From Pantoea sp. 1.19 (GTDB taxonomy: Bacteria; Pseudomonadota; Gammaproteobacteria; Enterobacterales; Enterobacteriaceae): DNA of 64,000 nt. The number at the start of each line of letters is the position of its first letter. The stretch's first letter is position 1. Made by a program: the position numbers and the translations under genes. Below the pieces are notes generated by a model. It saw only the letters and a program-made list of their open reading frames with translations. It did no database searches and was not told the origin of the DNA. Shown piece by piece: positions 8,569-19,202 of this stretch. The stretch spans positions 124,001 through 188,000 of the forward strand of contig NZ_MRBS01000004.1 in the NCBI RefSeq assembly GCF_001922585.1, given 5' to 3'.

Positions 8569-10014
8569 ATGAAATTGAGTAAACTCGCCCTGGCCATTTC
8601 CGCGCTGGCCTTCAGCGGCGGCGTACTGGCGCACGGCTATATCAGTGAACCTGCCTCGCGCGATCAAATGTGCCGCATGAAAGACGGCAACACGCAGTGC
8701 GGGCAGGCGCTGTACGAGCCGCAGAGCGCAGGCGAAGGACCGGACCGCTTTCCGGAGACGGGTCCGCGCGATGGCCATCTGGTGAGCGGCGACGGCGCCA
8801 GCGAGTGGATTGGAGCCAACCTGAATGCGCAGACCAGTGACCGCTGGGTTAAACATCGGGTTTCCGCCGGTAAGAGAGACTTTACCTGGACCTTTACCGC
8901 CTCACACCCTATTCGGGATTTTCGTTATTTTATGACCAAAGAGGGCTGGGACCCTAATAAGCCGCTGTCACGGGCGGCCTTCACCGCGGATAACCAGGAC
9001 GGGCCGGAACCGTTTTGTACTATTCCGGGTGGACCCGCCATTCCCGGCAGCACCACCCACAGCTGTACCCTGCCCGAACGCAGCGGGGGCTACCACGTGA
9101 TTTATGCCGCCTGGGATGTCTCGGACACGACCAATACGTTCTACAAAGTTATTGATGTCATTTACGATGACGTAGCTTCTGAGTGGAAAAACAGTATTGG
9201 CTCGATCCAGCCTTCCCGAGCACTGGAGGCCGGCGACAGCGTGAAGGCCCGACTGTTTGATGCGCACGGTGAACGCGAACCGCTGAGCGTAACGCTGAAT
9301 ATTGATTCTGCGGAGGCGGGCGAACCGAACAGCTGGGCGCTGGCGCTGGCGAAAAAAATCAATGCCGCGCACGACACTATCCGCGCCGGCGTGATGAATA
9401 AAGAGGGTGAAGTCGTGCCGACCGCGGGCACGAACACGATTTACAGCAAAGCCGGGAGCGAGATCGTGCGCGTGGAGATCCAGGTCAACGCGCAGGCAGA
9501 CAGCCGCCCGAGCCTGACGCTGGTGACGCCGCCCACCAGGCACGTGATCACCGAAGGGGAAAACCACATTGATTTCTCAGCCAAAGTGACCGGTGAGATG
9601 GCGCTGAACGCTAAGGTGTATAACGCGAAGCAGGAAAATGTGGGCTTTGGTTCGGCGAAGCTGGAAAACAGCACCGACACTGTGACCCTGAAGCTGTGGC
9701 AGGCTGAAGCCGGCCCGCATACCGTCGTGGTTGACGGCAATACGCCGGATGGTCAGCATTTCCAGCAGAGTTTTGATTTGGCGCTGATCAACAATACCGC
9801 AGGGGATTATGACTTCGTGTTCCCGGACGGAATGGCAAACTACACAGACGGGACCAAAGTACTGCAGCCGAAAACGCAGCAGGTGTATGAATGTAAACCG
9901 TTCCCCTATTCCGGCTGGTGTAAACAAAACGCACATCCGTATGAACCGGGAGTCGGTTCAAACTGGCAGGACGCCTGGTCCCTGAGCGGCGCGACAAAAA
10001 AACACGCTCACTGA
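8569..10014 (+). CDS. gbpA: GbpA-like chitin-binding lytic polysaccharide monooxygenase (AA10)
   Basis: Secreted protein of 481 aa. The Sec signal peptide (residues 1-21, ending GGVLA) leaves His22 as mature residue 1. With His113 (in TASHPIRDF) it forms the copper histidine brace of AA10 LPMOs. The AA10 domain covers about 22-200 (HVIYAAWDVSDT near its end). Two further beta domains span about 205-415, as in Vibrio GbpA. A C-terminal chitin-binding module follows (about 425-481, YECKPF..WCKQ..WQDAW). The predicted action is oxidative cleavage and binding of chitin or GlcNAc surfaces. The start at 8569 was chosen over 8527 for the signal peptide. The gene lies beside the T2SS, its likely export route. 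Confidence 0.93.
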   Translation: MKLSKLALAISALAFSGGVLAHGYISEPASRDQMCRMKDGNTQCGQALYEPQSAGEGPDRFPETGPRDGHLVSGDGASEWIGANLNAQTSDRWVKHRVSAGKRDFTWTFTASHPIRDFRYFMTKEGWDPNKPLSRAAFTADNQDGPEPFCTIPGGPAIPGSTTHSCTLPERSGGYHVIYAAWDVSDTTNTFYKVIDVIYDDVASEWKNSIGSIQPSRALEAGDSVKARLFDAHGEREPLSVTLNIDSAEAGEPNSWALALAKKINAAHDTIRAGVMNKEGEVVPTAGTNTIYSKAGSEIVRVEIQVNAQADSRPSLTLVTPPTRHVITEGENHIDFSAKVTGEMALNAKVYNAKQENVGFGSAKLENSTDTVTLKLWQAEAGPHTVVVDGNTPDGQHFQQSFDLALINNTAGDYDFVFPDGMANYTDGTKVLQPKTQQVYECKPFPYSGWCKQNAHPYEPGVGSNWQDAWSLSGATKKHAH

Positions 10015-10041
10015 TTGCTGAACGGTCACACTGAATAAACA

Positions 10042-10073
10042 AGCGGCAGCCCGGTGGGCTGCCGCTTTTTTTG
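10042..10073 (+). terminator. Rho-independent terminator after the LPMO gene
   Basis: An 11-bp perfect GC-rich stem (AGCGGCAGCCC / GGGCTGCCGCT) with a short loop, followed by a run of seven T. It lies between the convergent LPMO and secA genes. On the - strand the downstream tract is only weakly T-rich, so it mainly serves the + strand. Confidence 0.9.
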
Positions 10074-10136
10074 GACCTCAGCGTCCGTGCGCCCGACAAG
10101 CACGGCCCGTCACCAAACGGGCTGTGCGTCAGAGCG

Positions 10137-12842
10137 TCACGCCAGGCGACCGTGGCACTGCTTGTATTTTTTGCCGGAACCGCACGGGCAGGGATCGTTA
10201 CGCCCCACTTTGCGATCGCCACCCTGCGCGGCCAGCGCCTCAGCGGCTTCGGTCTCGTCATCAACGTGGTTAAAATGCTGCTGGGCGGCCAGCCGCTCGG
10301 CCTCTTCCCGACGCTGCGTTTCCATCTCTTCGACTTCTTCCGGCATCCGTACCTGCACCTTGCTCAGGGTGCTGACCACTTCATACTTCAGCGACTCCAG
10401 CATCGCGCCAAACATGGCGAACGACTCGCGCTTATACTCCTGCTTCGGATCTTTCTGCGCGTATCCGCGCAGGTGGATCCCCTGTCGCAGATAGTCCATC
10501 GCCGCCAGGTGCTCTTTCCACAGTGAGTCGAGGGTTTGCAGCATGACGCCTTTTTCAAAGTGGCGCATCATTTCGGCACCCACCACTTCCTCTTTCTGCT
10601 GAGACTGCACGCCGGCCTGTTCCAGGATCCGCTCACGCAGGGTCTCTTCGTGCAGATCCGGCTCTTTATCCAGCCATTCGGCAATCGGCAGCGCGAGGTC
10701 AAAGTCGTTTTTCAGACGCTCTTCCAGCCCGGCAACGTCCCACATCTCCTCCAGCGACTGCGGCGGAATGTAAGTATCAATGGTGGTCTTGAACACGTCT
10801 TCGCGAATACTGGCAATGGTTTCTGACACATCGGATACGTCCAGCAGTTCGTTACGCTGGGTGTAAATCGCACGACGCTGGTCGTTGGCCACATCGTCGT
10901 ATTCCAGCAGCTGCTTACGGATATCAAAGTTGCGGCTTTCCACTTTACGCTGCGCGTTGGCAATCGCTTTGGTGACCCACGGGTGCTCAATCGCTTCACC
11001 CGGCTTCATACCGAGCTTACGCATCATGCCGGAGACGCGATCGGAGGCAAAAATACGCATCAGCGCATCTTCCATCGACAGATAGAAGCGGGAGGATCCT
11101 TTGTCGCCCTGACGTCCTGAGCGCCCGCGCAGCTGGTTGTCGATACGGCGGGATTCGTGGCGCTCGGTACCAATAATGTGTAAACCACCGGAGGCCAGTA
11201 CCGCATCGTGACGCGTTTGCCAGTCGGCTTTAATCTGCGCAATTTGCTCATCGTCAGGTGCATCCAGCGCCGCCACTTCTGTCTGCCAGCTGCCGCCCAG
11301 TACGATATCGGTACCGCGGCCGGCCATGTTGGTCGCAATGGTGACCGCGCCCGGCTGACCGGCCTGAGCCACAATGTCCGCTTCGCGGGCGTGGAATTTG
11401 GCGTTAAGTACGTTATGTTTAACGCCCGCACGGGTCAGTTCGTGGGAAATCACTTCCGATTTCTCGATCGAGATAGTTCCCACCAGCACCGGCTGGCCGT
11501 TGGCGGTGCGCTCACGAATGTCCTCAATGATCGCCTGGATCTTATCCATTTCGGTCATATAAACCAGATCCGGCAGATCTTTACGCACCATCGGACGGTT
11601 GGTCGGCACCACAATGGTATCCAACTTGTAGATCGAGCTGAATTCAAAGGCTTCGGTATCAGCCGTCCCGGTCATCCCGGCCAGTTTCTCGTACAGGCGG
11701 AAGTAGTTCTGGAAGGTGATGGAGGCCAGGGTTTGGTTCTCATTCTGGATTTCCACACCCTCTTTCGCTTCGACGGCCTGATGCAAACCGTCCGACCAGC
11801 GGCGCCCCTGCATGGTTCGGCCGGTGTGCTCATCGACGATGATCACTTCGCCCTCTTTGACGATGTAGTCCACGTCGCGGGTAAACAGCGCGTGGGCTCG
11901 CAGCGCCGCGGTAACGTGGTGCATCAGCATGATATTGGTCGGTGAGTAAAGCGATTCGCCCTCCTCCATGATGCCTTCGCTGACCAGCAGCTCTTCCACG
12001 GAGACCAGACCACGCTCGGTCAGATGCACCTGACGCGCCTTCTCATCTACCGAGAAGTGCCCTTCGCCGGTGAAGGAGTCGGAGTCTTCCTTTTCCTGAC
12101 GAATCAGGCGCGGAATGATTTTGTTCACTTTGATGTACAGCTCAGAGCTGTCTTCGGCCGGACCGGAAATGATCAGCGGCGTACGCGCTTCATCGATCAG
12201 AATGGAGTCGACTTCATCCACCAGCGCATAGTGCAGTTTGCGCTGCACGCGATCTTCCGGGCTGAACGCCATGTTGTCGCGCAGGTAATCAAAACCATAT
12301 TCGTTGTTAGTGCCGTAGGTGATATCGGCAGCGTAGGCTTCGCGCTTCGCCGGTGCCGGCATGCCCGGCAGGTTAATCCCGACGCTCAGACCGAGAAACT
12401 CAAACAGCGGGCGGTTGTTTTCCGCATCGCGCTGAGCAAGGTAGTCGTTGACGGTCACCACATGAACCCCTTTGCCAGTCAGGGCATTGAGGTAGGCCGG
12501 CAGCGTGGCGGTCAGGGTTTTACCCTCACCGGTACGCATCTCGGCGATGCAGCGGTTGTTGAGGATCATGCCGCCCATCAGCTGCACGTCAAAGTGGCGC
12601 ATGCCGAAGACGCGCTTGCTGGCCTCACGCGCGGTAGCAAAGGCCTCCGGGATCAGGCTCTCCAGCGTCTCGCCTTTTTCCAGGCGGGTGCGGAATTCAA
12701 CGGTTTTCGCTTTCAGTTCGTCATCGGAGAGCTTCTCAAAATCCGGCTCCATTTTATTGATGACGTCCACCACCTTACGCATGCGACGCAGGGTACGATC
12801 GTTACTGCTACCAAATACTTTGGTTAAAATTTTACCTAACAT
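10137..12842 (-). CDS. secA: Preprotein translocase ATPase SecA
   Basis: Motor of the Sec export pathway, 901 aa, the same length as E. coli SecA. It begins [12 protein letters not shown] and has the Walker A motif MRTGEGKT near residues 102-109. The helicase-like DEAD core is followed by the preprotein cross-linking and helical scaffold domains. The C-terminal zinc module [13 protein letters not shown] binds SecB and phospholipid. secM lies 51 bases upstream and regulates it by translational arrest. In E. coli mutT follows secA; here the T2SS/LPMO locus does. Confidence 0.99.
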   Translation of the reverse strand: MLGKILTKVFGSSNDRTLRRMRKVVDVINKMEPDFEKLSDDELKAKTVEFRTRLEKGETLESLIPEAFATAREASKRVFGMRHFDVQLMGGMILNNRCIAEMRTGEGKTLTATLPAYLNALTGKGVHVVTVNDYLAQRDAENNRPLFEFLGLSVGINLPGMPAPAKREAYAADITYGTNNEYGFDYLRDNMAFSPEDRVQRKLHYALVDEVDSILIDEARTPLIISGPAEDSSELYIKVNKIIPRLIRQEKEDSDSFTGEGHFSVDEKARQVHLTERGLVSVEELLVSEGIMEEGESLYSPTNIMLMHHVTAALRAHALFTRDVDYIVKEGEVIIVDEHTGRTMQGRRWSDGLHQAVEAKEGVEIQNENQTLASITFQNYFRLYEKLAGMTGTADTEAFEFSSIYKLDTIVVPTNRPMVRKDLPDLVYMTEMDKIQAIIEDIRERTANGQPVLVGTISIEKSEVISHELTRAGVKHNVLNAKFHAREADIVAQAGQPGAVTIATNMAGRGTDIVLGGSWQTEVAALDAPDDEQIAQIKADWQTRHDAVLASGGLHIIGTERHESRRIDNQLRGRSGRQGDKGSSRFYLSMEDALMRIFASDRVSGMMRKLGMKPGEAIEHPWVTKAIANAQRKVESRNFDIRKQLLEYDDVANDQRRAIYTQRNELLDVSDVSETIASIREDVFKTTIDTYIPPQSLEEMWDVAGLEERLKNDFDLALPIAEWLDKEPDLHEETLRERILEQAGVQSQQKEEVVGAEMMRHFEKGVMLQTLDSLWKEHLAAMDYLRQGIHLRGYAQKDPKQEYKRESFAMFGAMLESLKYEVVSTLSKVQVRMPEEVEEMETQRREEAERLAAQQHFNHVDDETEAAEALAAQGGDRKVGRNDPCPCGSGKKYKQCHGRLA

Positions 12843-12893
12843 AATTCGCTTTCTCTCAGCTCGCGCTGTGTGTATTCAAAAGATAGTGTGCTG

Positions 12894-13412
12894 TTACAGA
12901 GGGATGGCGCTGAGAGCGGCGGGGCCGGCGCGGGTGCCCTGCACCTGCGATAGCCAGATCCCGGCCTGCCATGCCGCCGGCGGATGGGTCACGCTGGCGG
13001 GAAGGATCGGCGCGCTGACCCGCGAACGCGATTCGTGCGTTAGCAGCACGCTTAGGGTATCCAGCAGCACCAGCGCGTGGGCTTCGGCCGGCAGCGCACT
13101 GATCAGTCTGTCCTCGTGCAGCGGGGTCAGCGTGGTAAATGACAGGTGACGAATGACGGTGCGGATGGCGTGCTGCTGCCAGAAATCCACCTGACTGCCG
13201 GGGCGGCGCAGGCTGCCTTGCAGCAGGGCAAGGTTGTTGAGCGGGGTGATCCGGGTAATGGTGTGGCTGCGGCTCAGGGTCTCCGGATGCGCGCTGGCCT
13301 CATTCGCCTGTGCAACGGGCAGACCAAAGCCGGCCGCAACCATCCCCAGCAGGAGATGAGGCCAAAAATAACGTCTGCCAAATTGTCGCCAACGATTTAG
13401 AATAGCGATCAC
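12894..13412 (-). CDS. secM: SecM, secretion monitor with ribosome-arrest peptide
   Basis: Exported arrest peptide of 172 aa from a GTG start, as in E. coli. The N-terminus (NRWRQFGRRYFWPHLL, then a hydrophobic core to VAQA) is the conserved long signal sequence. HAIRTVIRHLSF is a conserved middle block. The arrest region reads WQAGIWLSQVQGTRAGP near the C-terminus. It keeps Trp, Gly, Arg-Ala-Gly-Pro and the spacing, but has Trp for the first Phe, Leu for Ile156 and Thr for Ile162 (E. coli numbering). Eight residues follow the Pro. Stalling unmasks the secA ribosome-binding site. The gene is divergent from dciA with 21 bases between start codons. Confidence 0.95.
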   Translation of the reverse strand: MIAILNRWRQFGRRYFWPHLLLGMVAAGFGLPVAQANEASAHPETLSRSHTITRITPLNNLALLQGSLRRPGSQVDFWQQHAIRTVIRHLSFTTLTPLHEDRLISALPAEAHALVLLDTLSVLLTHESRSRVSAPILPASVTHPPAAWQAGIWLSQVQGTRAGPAALSAIPL

Positions 13413-13433
13413 GTTTCTTCACCGGAGTCCGCC

Positions 13434-13925
13434 ATGCGTAGCAGCAGACCACATTCCTTAGAGCATTTGTTCGATGAGACGCAGGACAAAAGTATTCTGC
13501 GCCAGGTGCAACAGCGCGCCGGTGTACTGGTGCGGTTAAACCGTGCCGTACAGGGGCTGCTGCCAGCCACGCTGCATCCATGGGTTCGCGTGGCAAATTA
13601 TCGTCAGGGCATTCTGGTGCTGGAAGTCGCAAACGCCAGCTGGATGATGCGTTTACGCTACGAACAATCCGCCCTGCTCTCTGCATTGCGAGCGGAAATT
13701 CTACCATCATTGGCGGCGATCGACATCAGGATTAATCCCGCGCTGGCGGCAAAAGGGGAACCGACTGCGCAGGAAAGCAGCAGTCAGGCGGAGAAGAAAG
13801 TGGCAAAGCGACAGCTCAGCGCAGCCAGTGCCCAATCCCTGCGGGATGTGGCAGAGCGCAGTCCGGAAAAATTACGCAGGATAATAGAACGACTGGCTTC
13901 ACGGGCCGGAGAGGGTACCCGCTAA
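13434..13925 (+). CDS. dciA: DUF721 / DciA-like protein, candidate helicase loader
   Basis: Protein of 163 aa with an N-terminal DUF721 (DciA) domain over about residues 8-100. The pattern is L..A..L..LN..VQ..LP..L.PWVRVANYRQGILVLEVANASWMMRLR. This KH-like fold is followed by a charged, probably disordered tail. DciA is the ancestral bacterial loader or regulator of the replicative helicase DnaB and was replaced by phage-derived DnaC in E. coli. Here it is divergent from secM and convergent with lpxC, in a slot empty in E. coli K-12. A GGAG ribosome-binding site precedes the ATG. The family call is firm; the role in this organism is inferred. Confidence 0.82.
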   Translation: MRSSRPHSLEHLFDETQDKSILRQVQQRAGVLVRLNRAVQGLLPATLHPWVRVANYRQGILVLEVANASWMMRLRYEQSALLSALRAEILPSLAAIDIRINPALAAKGEPTAQESSSQAEKKVAKRQLSAASAQSLRDVAERSPEKLRRIIERLASRAGEGTR

Positions 13926-13950
13926 ACCAGTCGTTACTGACAGGCCTGGC

Positions 13951-14913
<963 letters not shown>

Positions 14914-14969
14914 CTAACGGCGGGACAGTTTAGCACAAAAAGCGGAGATGCCAAATTTTCGGCTTATTC

Positions 14970-16124
14970 CTAGTCCGCCTGCTTACGCAGGAAGGCAGGA
15001 ATATCGAGGTAATCCGGCTCTTTACCCGACTGTGCACTCTGATCGTTAACCACTTTGGCGGCCGGCTTCTGCTCCTGCGGCAGCGGCGACATGCCGTGCT
15101 GCTGATAGCGGTGGTCGATTACCGGCTGCGGCTGCTGCTTGTTGGTGACCAGGGTAATTTCCGGGCGTTTATCCATACCGATGCCGGTGGCGACGACGGT
15201 CACGCGCAGCTCGTCGTTCATTTCCGGATCCAGCGAGGTACCGATGACCACGGTGGCGTTATCGGAGGCGAAGGCGCGAATAGTGTTACCCACGGTTTCA
15301 AACTCATCCAGACGCAGGTCGAAGCCGGCGGTGATGTTGACCAGCACGCCGCGCGCACCGGACAGATCGATGTCTTCCAGCAGCGGACTGGAGATCGCCA
15401 TCTCGGCGGCCTCTTCCGCACGGTCTTCACCGCAGGCGACGCCGGAGCCCATCATCGCGTAGCCCATTTCGGACATCACGGTGCGCACGTCAGCGAAGTC
15501 GACGTTCATCAGCCCCGGACGGGTGATCAGTTCGGCAATGCCCTGCACCGCGCCTTTCAGCACATCGTTCGCCGCGCCAAAGGCATCCAGCAGAGAGATA
15601 CCGCGACCCAGCACTTTCAGCAGCTTGTCGTTCGGGATGGTGATCAGCGAGTCTACATGTTTGGAGAGCTCGGCAATCCCCTGCTCGGCAAACGCCATGC
15701 GCTTTTTGCCTTCAAAGTTAAACGGTTTAGTGACGACGGCTACGGTCAGGATCCCGAGATCTTTCGCCACTTCCGCCACCACTGGCGCGGCTCCGGTACC
15801 GGTGCCGCCGCCCATACCCGCGGCGATGAAGACCATGTCAGCGCCGTCCAGCGCTGAGCGCAGGGCTTCGCGGTCCTCTTCCGCTGAGGTACGGCCCACT
15901 TCGGGGTTGGCGCCGGCGCCAAGCCCTTTGGTGATATTGGTACCGATTTGAATCGTCTGACCCACGGCAGTTTTACGCAACGCTTGCGCGTCGGTATTCA
16001 CCGCGAAGAACTCTACACCTTCAATGCGCTCGCGCACCATATGCTCTACGGCGTTGCCACCGCCACCGCCGACGCCGATGACTTTAATCACCGCGTCATT
16101 GGTTAATTCCATAGGTTCAAACAT
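14970..16124 (-). CDS. ftsZ: Cell-division tubulin homologue FtsZ
   Basis: GTPase that builds the Z-ring, 384 aa. The N-terminus [22 protein letters not shown] and the tubulin signature [11 protein letters not shown] are conserved, as is the T7-loop region. The C-terminal tail [14 protein letters not shown] is the docking site for FtsA and ZipA. A variable Gln/Pro-rich linker precedes the tail. ftsA lies 62 bases upstream, which leaves room for a local promoter. Confidence 0.99.
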   Translation of the reverse strand: MFEPMELTNDAVIKVIGVGGGGGNAVEHMVRERIEGVEFFAVNTDAQALRKTAVGQTIQIGTNITKGLGAGANPEVGRTSAEEDREALRSALDGADMVFIAAGMGGGTGTGAAPVVAEVAKDLGILTVAVVTKPFNFEGKKRMAFAEQGIAELSKHVDSLITIPNDKLLKVLGRGISLLDAFGAANDVLKGAVQGIAELITRPGLMNVDFADVRTVMSEMGYAMMGSGVACGEDRAEEAAEMAISSPLLEDIDLSGARGVLVNITAGFDLRLDEFETVGNTIRAFASDNATVVIGTSLDPEMNDELRVTVVATGIGMDKRPEITLVTNKQQPQPVIDHRYQQHGMSPLPQEQKPAAKVVNDQSAQSGKEPDYLDIPAFLRKQAD

Positions 16125-16186
16125 GATTTCTCTCCGTTATGTGCCTGTCGCCTGGGAGTCCCAACACCACCGACTCCCTTTGAAAA

Positions 16187-17443
16187 TTAAAACTCTTTTT
16201 TCAGCCAGCTGTTGATTCGTTTGAACCAGTTGCCAACCGACGCGCGTTTTTCAACATCCGCCTCACCGCTGAGGTGAGACTCTTTACCGTAGTGCAGCAG
16301 CCCCACCGCCGTTGAGTAGTAGGGCTCCTGCGCGTAATCCGTCAACCCGGTGATGTTCAGCGGCTGCCCAATGCGCACCTGCGTATGGAATACGCGCTGA
16401 GCGCAGGCCGCCAGGCCTTCAATTTGTGCCGCACCACCGGTCAACACGATACCGGCGGCCAGGTGATGCTTCACCCCCTGCTGACGCAGCTGCTCTTGCA
16501 GCTGCAGGATCTCGTCGTTGACCAGATTCAGCAGCTCGGTGTAGCGCGGCTCAATCACCTCTGCCAGCGTTTGACGCTGCAAACTGCGCGGTGGACGCCC
16601 TCCCACACTGGGCACCTCGACATTCTCATCTTTCCCCACCATCGACCCCAGCGCGCAGCCGTGGCGAACTTTGATCGCCTCGGCGTCGGTGGGCGGCGTG
16701 CCAAAAGCATAGGCAATATCGCTGGTTACCACATTTCCGGCGTAAGGAATCACTTTCGTGTGCCGCAGCGCGCCACCGGTGTACACCGCCATGTCCATGG
16801 TGCCACCACCGACGTCCACGACGCAAACGCCCAGCTCACGTTCGTCTTCAGTCAGTACGGCAAAACTGGACGCCAGCCCGGCGAAAATCAGTTGGTCCAC
16901 TTTCAGGCCGCATCGTTCAACGGCTTTGACGATGTTTTTCGCCATATCGTTGTGACAGGTGATTAAATGGACTTTCGCCTGCATCCGCACGCCGGACAAA
17001 CCGACCGGATTCTTGATGCCTTCCTGATAATCGATCGCGTACTCTTGCGGAATGACGTGCAGGATGCGGTGCTCGTCGCGCACCCGAACGGACTTGGCGG
17101 TATGGACCACGTTATCCACATCTTCCTGGGTCACTTCCTCTTCTGAAATAGGAACCATCCCTATTTCGTTCTGACAACTGATATGTTTACCCGAAAGCGC
17201 AAGATAAACCGAGGAAATTTGGCAATCTGCCATTAATTCGGCCTGATCGATGGCGCGCTGTACGCATTTTACCACCGATTCCAGGTCATTCACCCCGCCT
17301 TTGTCCATTCCGCGCGACGGGCAGCTGCCCACGCCAATGATATTGACCATGCCATCGGGCAGAATTTCACCCACTAATGCGGCGACCTTCGCAGTGCCAA
17401 TCTCGAGTCCAACTACCAGTTTTCTGTCCGTCGCCTTGATCAT
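16187..17443 (-). CDS. ftsA: Actin-like division protein FtsA
   Basis: Membrane tether of the Z-ring and divisome activator, 418 aa. It has the actin-fold ATPase blocks VVGLEIGTAKVAALVGE, VVDVGGGTMDMAVY and VLTGGAAQIEGL. The C-terminal amphipathic helix VGNWFKRINSWLKKEF inserts into the inner membrane. It lies 2 bases after the ftsQ stop, so translation is probably coupled. Confidence 0.99.
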   Translation of the reverse strand: MIKATDRKLVVGLEIGTAKVAALVGEILPDGMVNIIGVGSCPSRGMDKGGVNDLESVVKCVQRAIDQAELMADCQISSVYLALSGKHISCQNEIGMVPISEEEVTQEDVDNVVHTAKSVRVRDEHRILHVIPQEYAIDYQEGIKNPVGLSGVRMQAKVHLITCHNDMAKNIVKAVERCGLKVDQLIFAGLASSFAVLTEDERELGVCVVDVGGGTMDMAVYTGGALRHTKVIPYAGNVVTSDIAYAFGTPPTDAEAIKVRHGCALGSMVGKDENVEVPSVGGRPPRSLQRQTLAEVIEPRYTELLNLVNDEILQLQEQLRQQGVKHHLAAGIVLTGGAAQIEGLAACAQRVFHTQVRIGQPLNITGLTDYAQEPYYSTAVGLLHYGKESHLSGEADVEKRASVGNWFKRINSWLKKEF

Positions 17444-17445
17444 TG

Positions 17446-18279
17446 TTATTCAGCCTGTGCCTGATTCTGTTGTTGATTACTCACCTGGGGCTCCAGTGGC
17501 GCCGCCGCCCAGCCGACGGCCGCGCCGGAGTCATAGCGTAAATCCACATAGCCAATCCGCTTGTTCTCCGCGATGGCCTGCTGCTGTAGCACCGGGTAGA
17601 GCTCGATAAAGCGCTTCAGGCGCTTCATGTCCTCGTTGCGTCCCAGTTCCAGACGGACATCGTCGCTCAGCACCAGTTGCCAGGAGCGACGCGCCGTCAT
17701 CGACGCCATCTTCAACTTCATTTTCGCCGCGGCCAGCACCTGATCCATGGCGCGGTAGCCGCTTAACACATCTTTTTCCGTCCCTTCCGGACCGTACAGC
17801 ATGGGCAGTTGGCCTTTGCCAATATAGCGAGTGGGTACGCTAAACGACTTACCGTCGGCATCGACCATGTGCAAATCATTCCAGCGCGCCACCGGCACAT
17901 ACTCCACCAGATGGATTTTCAGCTCATCCGGCCACTGCTTGCGCACGCTGACCTGCTTAATCCACGGCAGACGTTCAATCTGCTGCTGAATGACGTTCAC
18001 GTCCTGCGTCATAAAGGTCCCGGGCGAACCAAGCGATAAAATCGCCTGGCGAATATCGTTCTTGCTGGTGTAATGCAGGTCACCGGTCACCACCAGTCGC
18101 GAGAGCGGCAGCCGCGAGGCGTCATTCATCCACTTCAGCACCGTCCAGCCGCCCCAAACCAGGGTGCCTAGTACCATCAGCAGGAACAGCATCCCGGCCA
18201 GGTGGCTGCCGTAGCTGCGCCCCCGAGTGCGCTTTTCCTGCTTCTCACTTTTTCGAACTCTGATCGCCGCCTGAGACAT
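17446..18279 (-). CDS. ftsQ: Divisome protein FtsQ
   Basis: Bitopic inner-membrane protein of 277 aa that links FtsB/FtsL to the early divisome. It has a basic cytoplasmic N-terminus, one transmembrane helix around residues 28-48 and a POTRA domain beginning near [18 protein letters not shown] beta domain follows. The C-terminal Gln-rich tail is typical. It sits 2 bases after the ddl stop. Confidence 0.98.
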   Translation of the reverse strand: MSQAAIRVRKSEKQEKRTRGRSYGSHLAGMLFLLMVLGTLVWGGWTVLKWMNDASRLPLSRLVVTGDLHYTSKNDIRQAILSLGSPGTFMTQDVNVIQQQIERLPWIKQVSVRKQWPDELKIHLVEYVPVARWNDLHMVDADGKSFSVPTRYIGKGQLPMLYGPEGTEKDVLSGYRAMDQVLAAAKMKLKMASMTARRSWQLVLSDDVRLELGRNEDMKRLKRFIELYPVLQQQAIAENKRIGYVDLRYDSGAAVGWAAAPLEPQVSNQQQNQAQAE

Positions 18280-18281
18280 AA

Positions 18282-19202
18282 TCAGTCGGCCAGCTCCAGA
18301 ATACGCGCCACCAGCTGCGAGAAGCTCATGCCCGCCTGCTTAGCGGCCATCGGCACCAGGCTGTGACTGGTCATGCCCGGCGAGGTGTTCACTTCCAGCA
18401 GGAAGAACGCCCCGTTACCGTCCATCATCACATCGACCCGCCCCCAGCCGCTGCAGCCCATCACCTGCCAGGCGCGCTTCACCAGCGCGTGCAGCTCTGC
18501 CTCACGTTCGTCGGTCAGACCGCTGGGGCAAAAATACTGTGTCTCGTCGGAGAGATACTTCGCCTCGTAATCGTAAAAGGAACTGGCAGGCTGAATGCGG
18601 ATAGACGGCAGTGTACGATCGCCCACGATCGCCACCGTGTACTCAGCCCCGGCCAGAAAGGCCTCCACCAGCACGTCATCATCATGGCGGAAAGCCTCCT
18701 CCAGCGCCGCCGGCAGTTCGCTGGCGACATTCACCCGGGAGATACCGACGCTGGACCCTTCGCAGCTCGGCTTAACGAACACCGGCAGTCCCAGCGCCGC
18801 AATGGCGTCGCGCTGCGCCTGCTCCAGGCCGGCCGTAAACTGCTGACGGGTAAGCGCCACGTACGGAGCAATCGGTAAGCCGGCCGCCTGCCACAGCATT
18901 TTGGTGCGCATTTTGTCCATGGTGATCGCCGACGCCATTACGCCGCTGCCGGTATAGGGCAGCTGCAGATACTCCAGCACGCCCTGCAGAGTGCCGTCTT
19001 CACCGCCGCGGCCGTGCAGGGCAATAAAAACTTTCTCAAAGCCCGCTTCTTTCAGGCGCATGACCGGATACGCGCACGGGTCTACCGGATGCGCGTCCAC
19101 GCCAGCTTCATGTAATCCGGCCAGCACTGCGGCGCCGGAGAGCAGGGAAACGTCGCGCTCAGCAGAGGTGCCACCAAACAATACCGCTACTTTTTCAGCC
19201 AT
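18282..19202 (-). CDS. ddlB: D-alanine--D-alanine ligase (DdlB type)
   Basis: ATP-grasp ligase of 306 aa that makes the D-Ala-D-Ala dipeptide for MurF. It shows [19 protein letters not shown] at the N-terminus, the [12 protein letters not shown] loop, the ATP-grasp stretch [17 protein letters not shown] and the metal-binding end [16 protein letters not shown]. It overlaps murC by 8 bases and precedes ftsQ. Confidence 0.98.
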   Translation of the reverse strand: MAEKVAVLFGGTSAERDVSLLSGAAVLAGLHEAGVDAHPVDPCAYPVMRLKEAGFEKVFIALHGRGGEDGTLQGVLEYLQLPYTGSGVMASAITMDKMRTKMLWQAAGLPIAPYVALTRQQFTAGLEQAQRDAIAALGLPVFVKPSCEGSSVGISRVNVASELPAALEEAFRHDDDVLVEAFLAGAEYTVAIVGDRTLPSIRIQPASSFYDYEAKYLSDETQYFCPSGLTDEREAELHALVKRAWQVMGCSGWGRVDVMMDGNGAFFLLEVNTSPGMTSHSLVPMAAKQAGMSFSQLVARILELAD

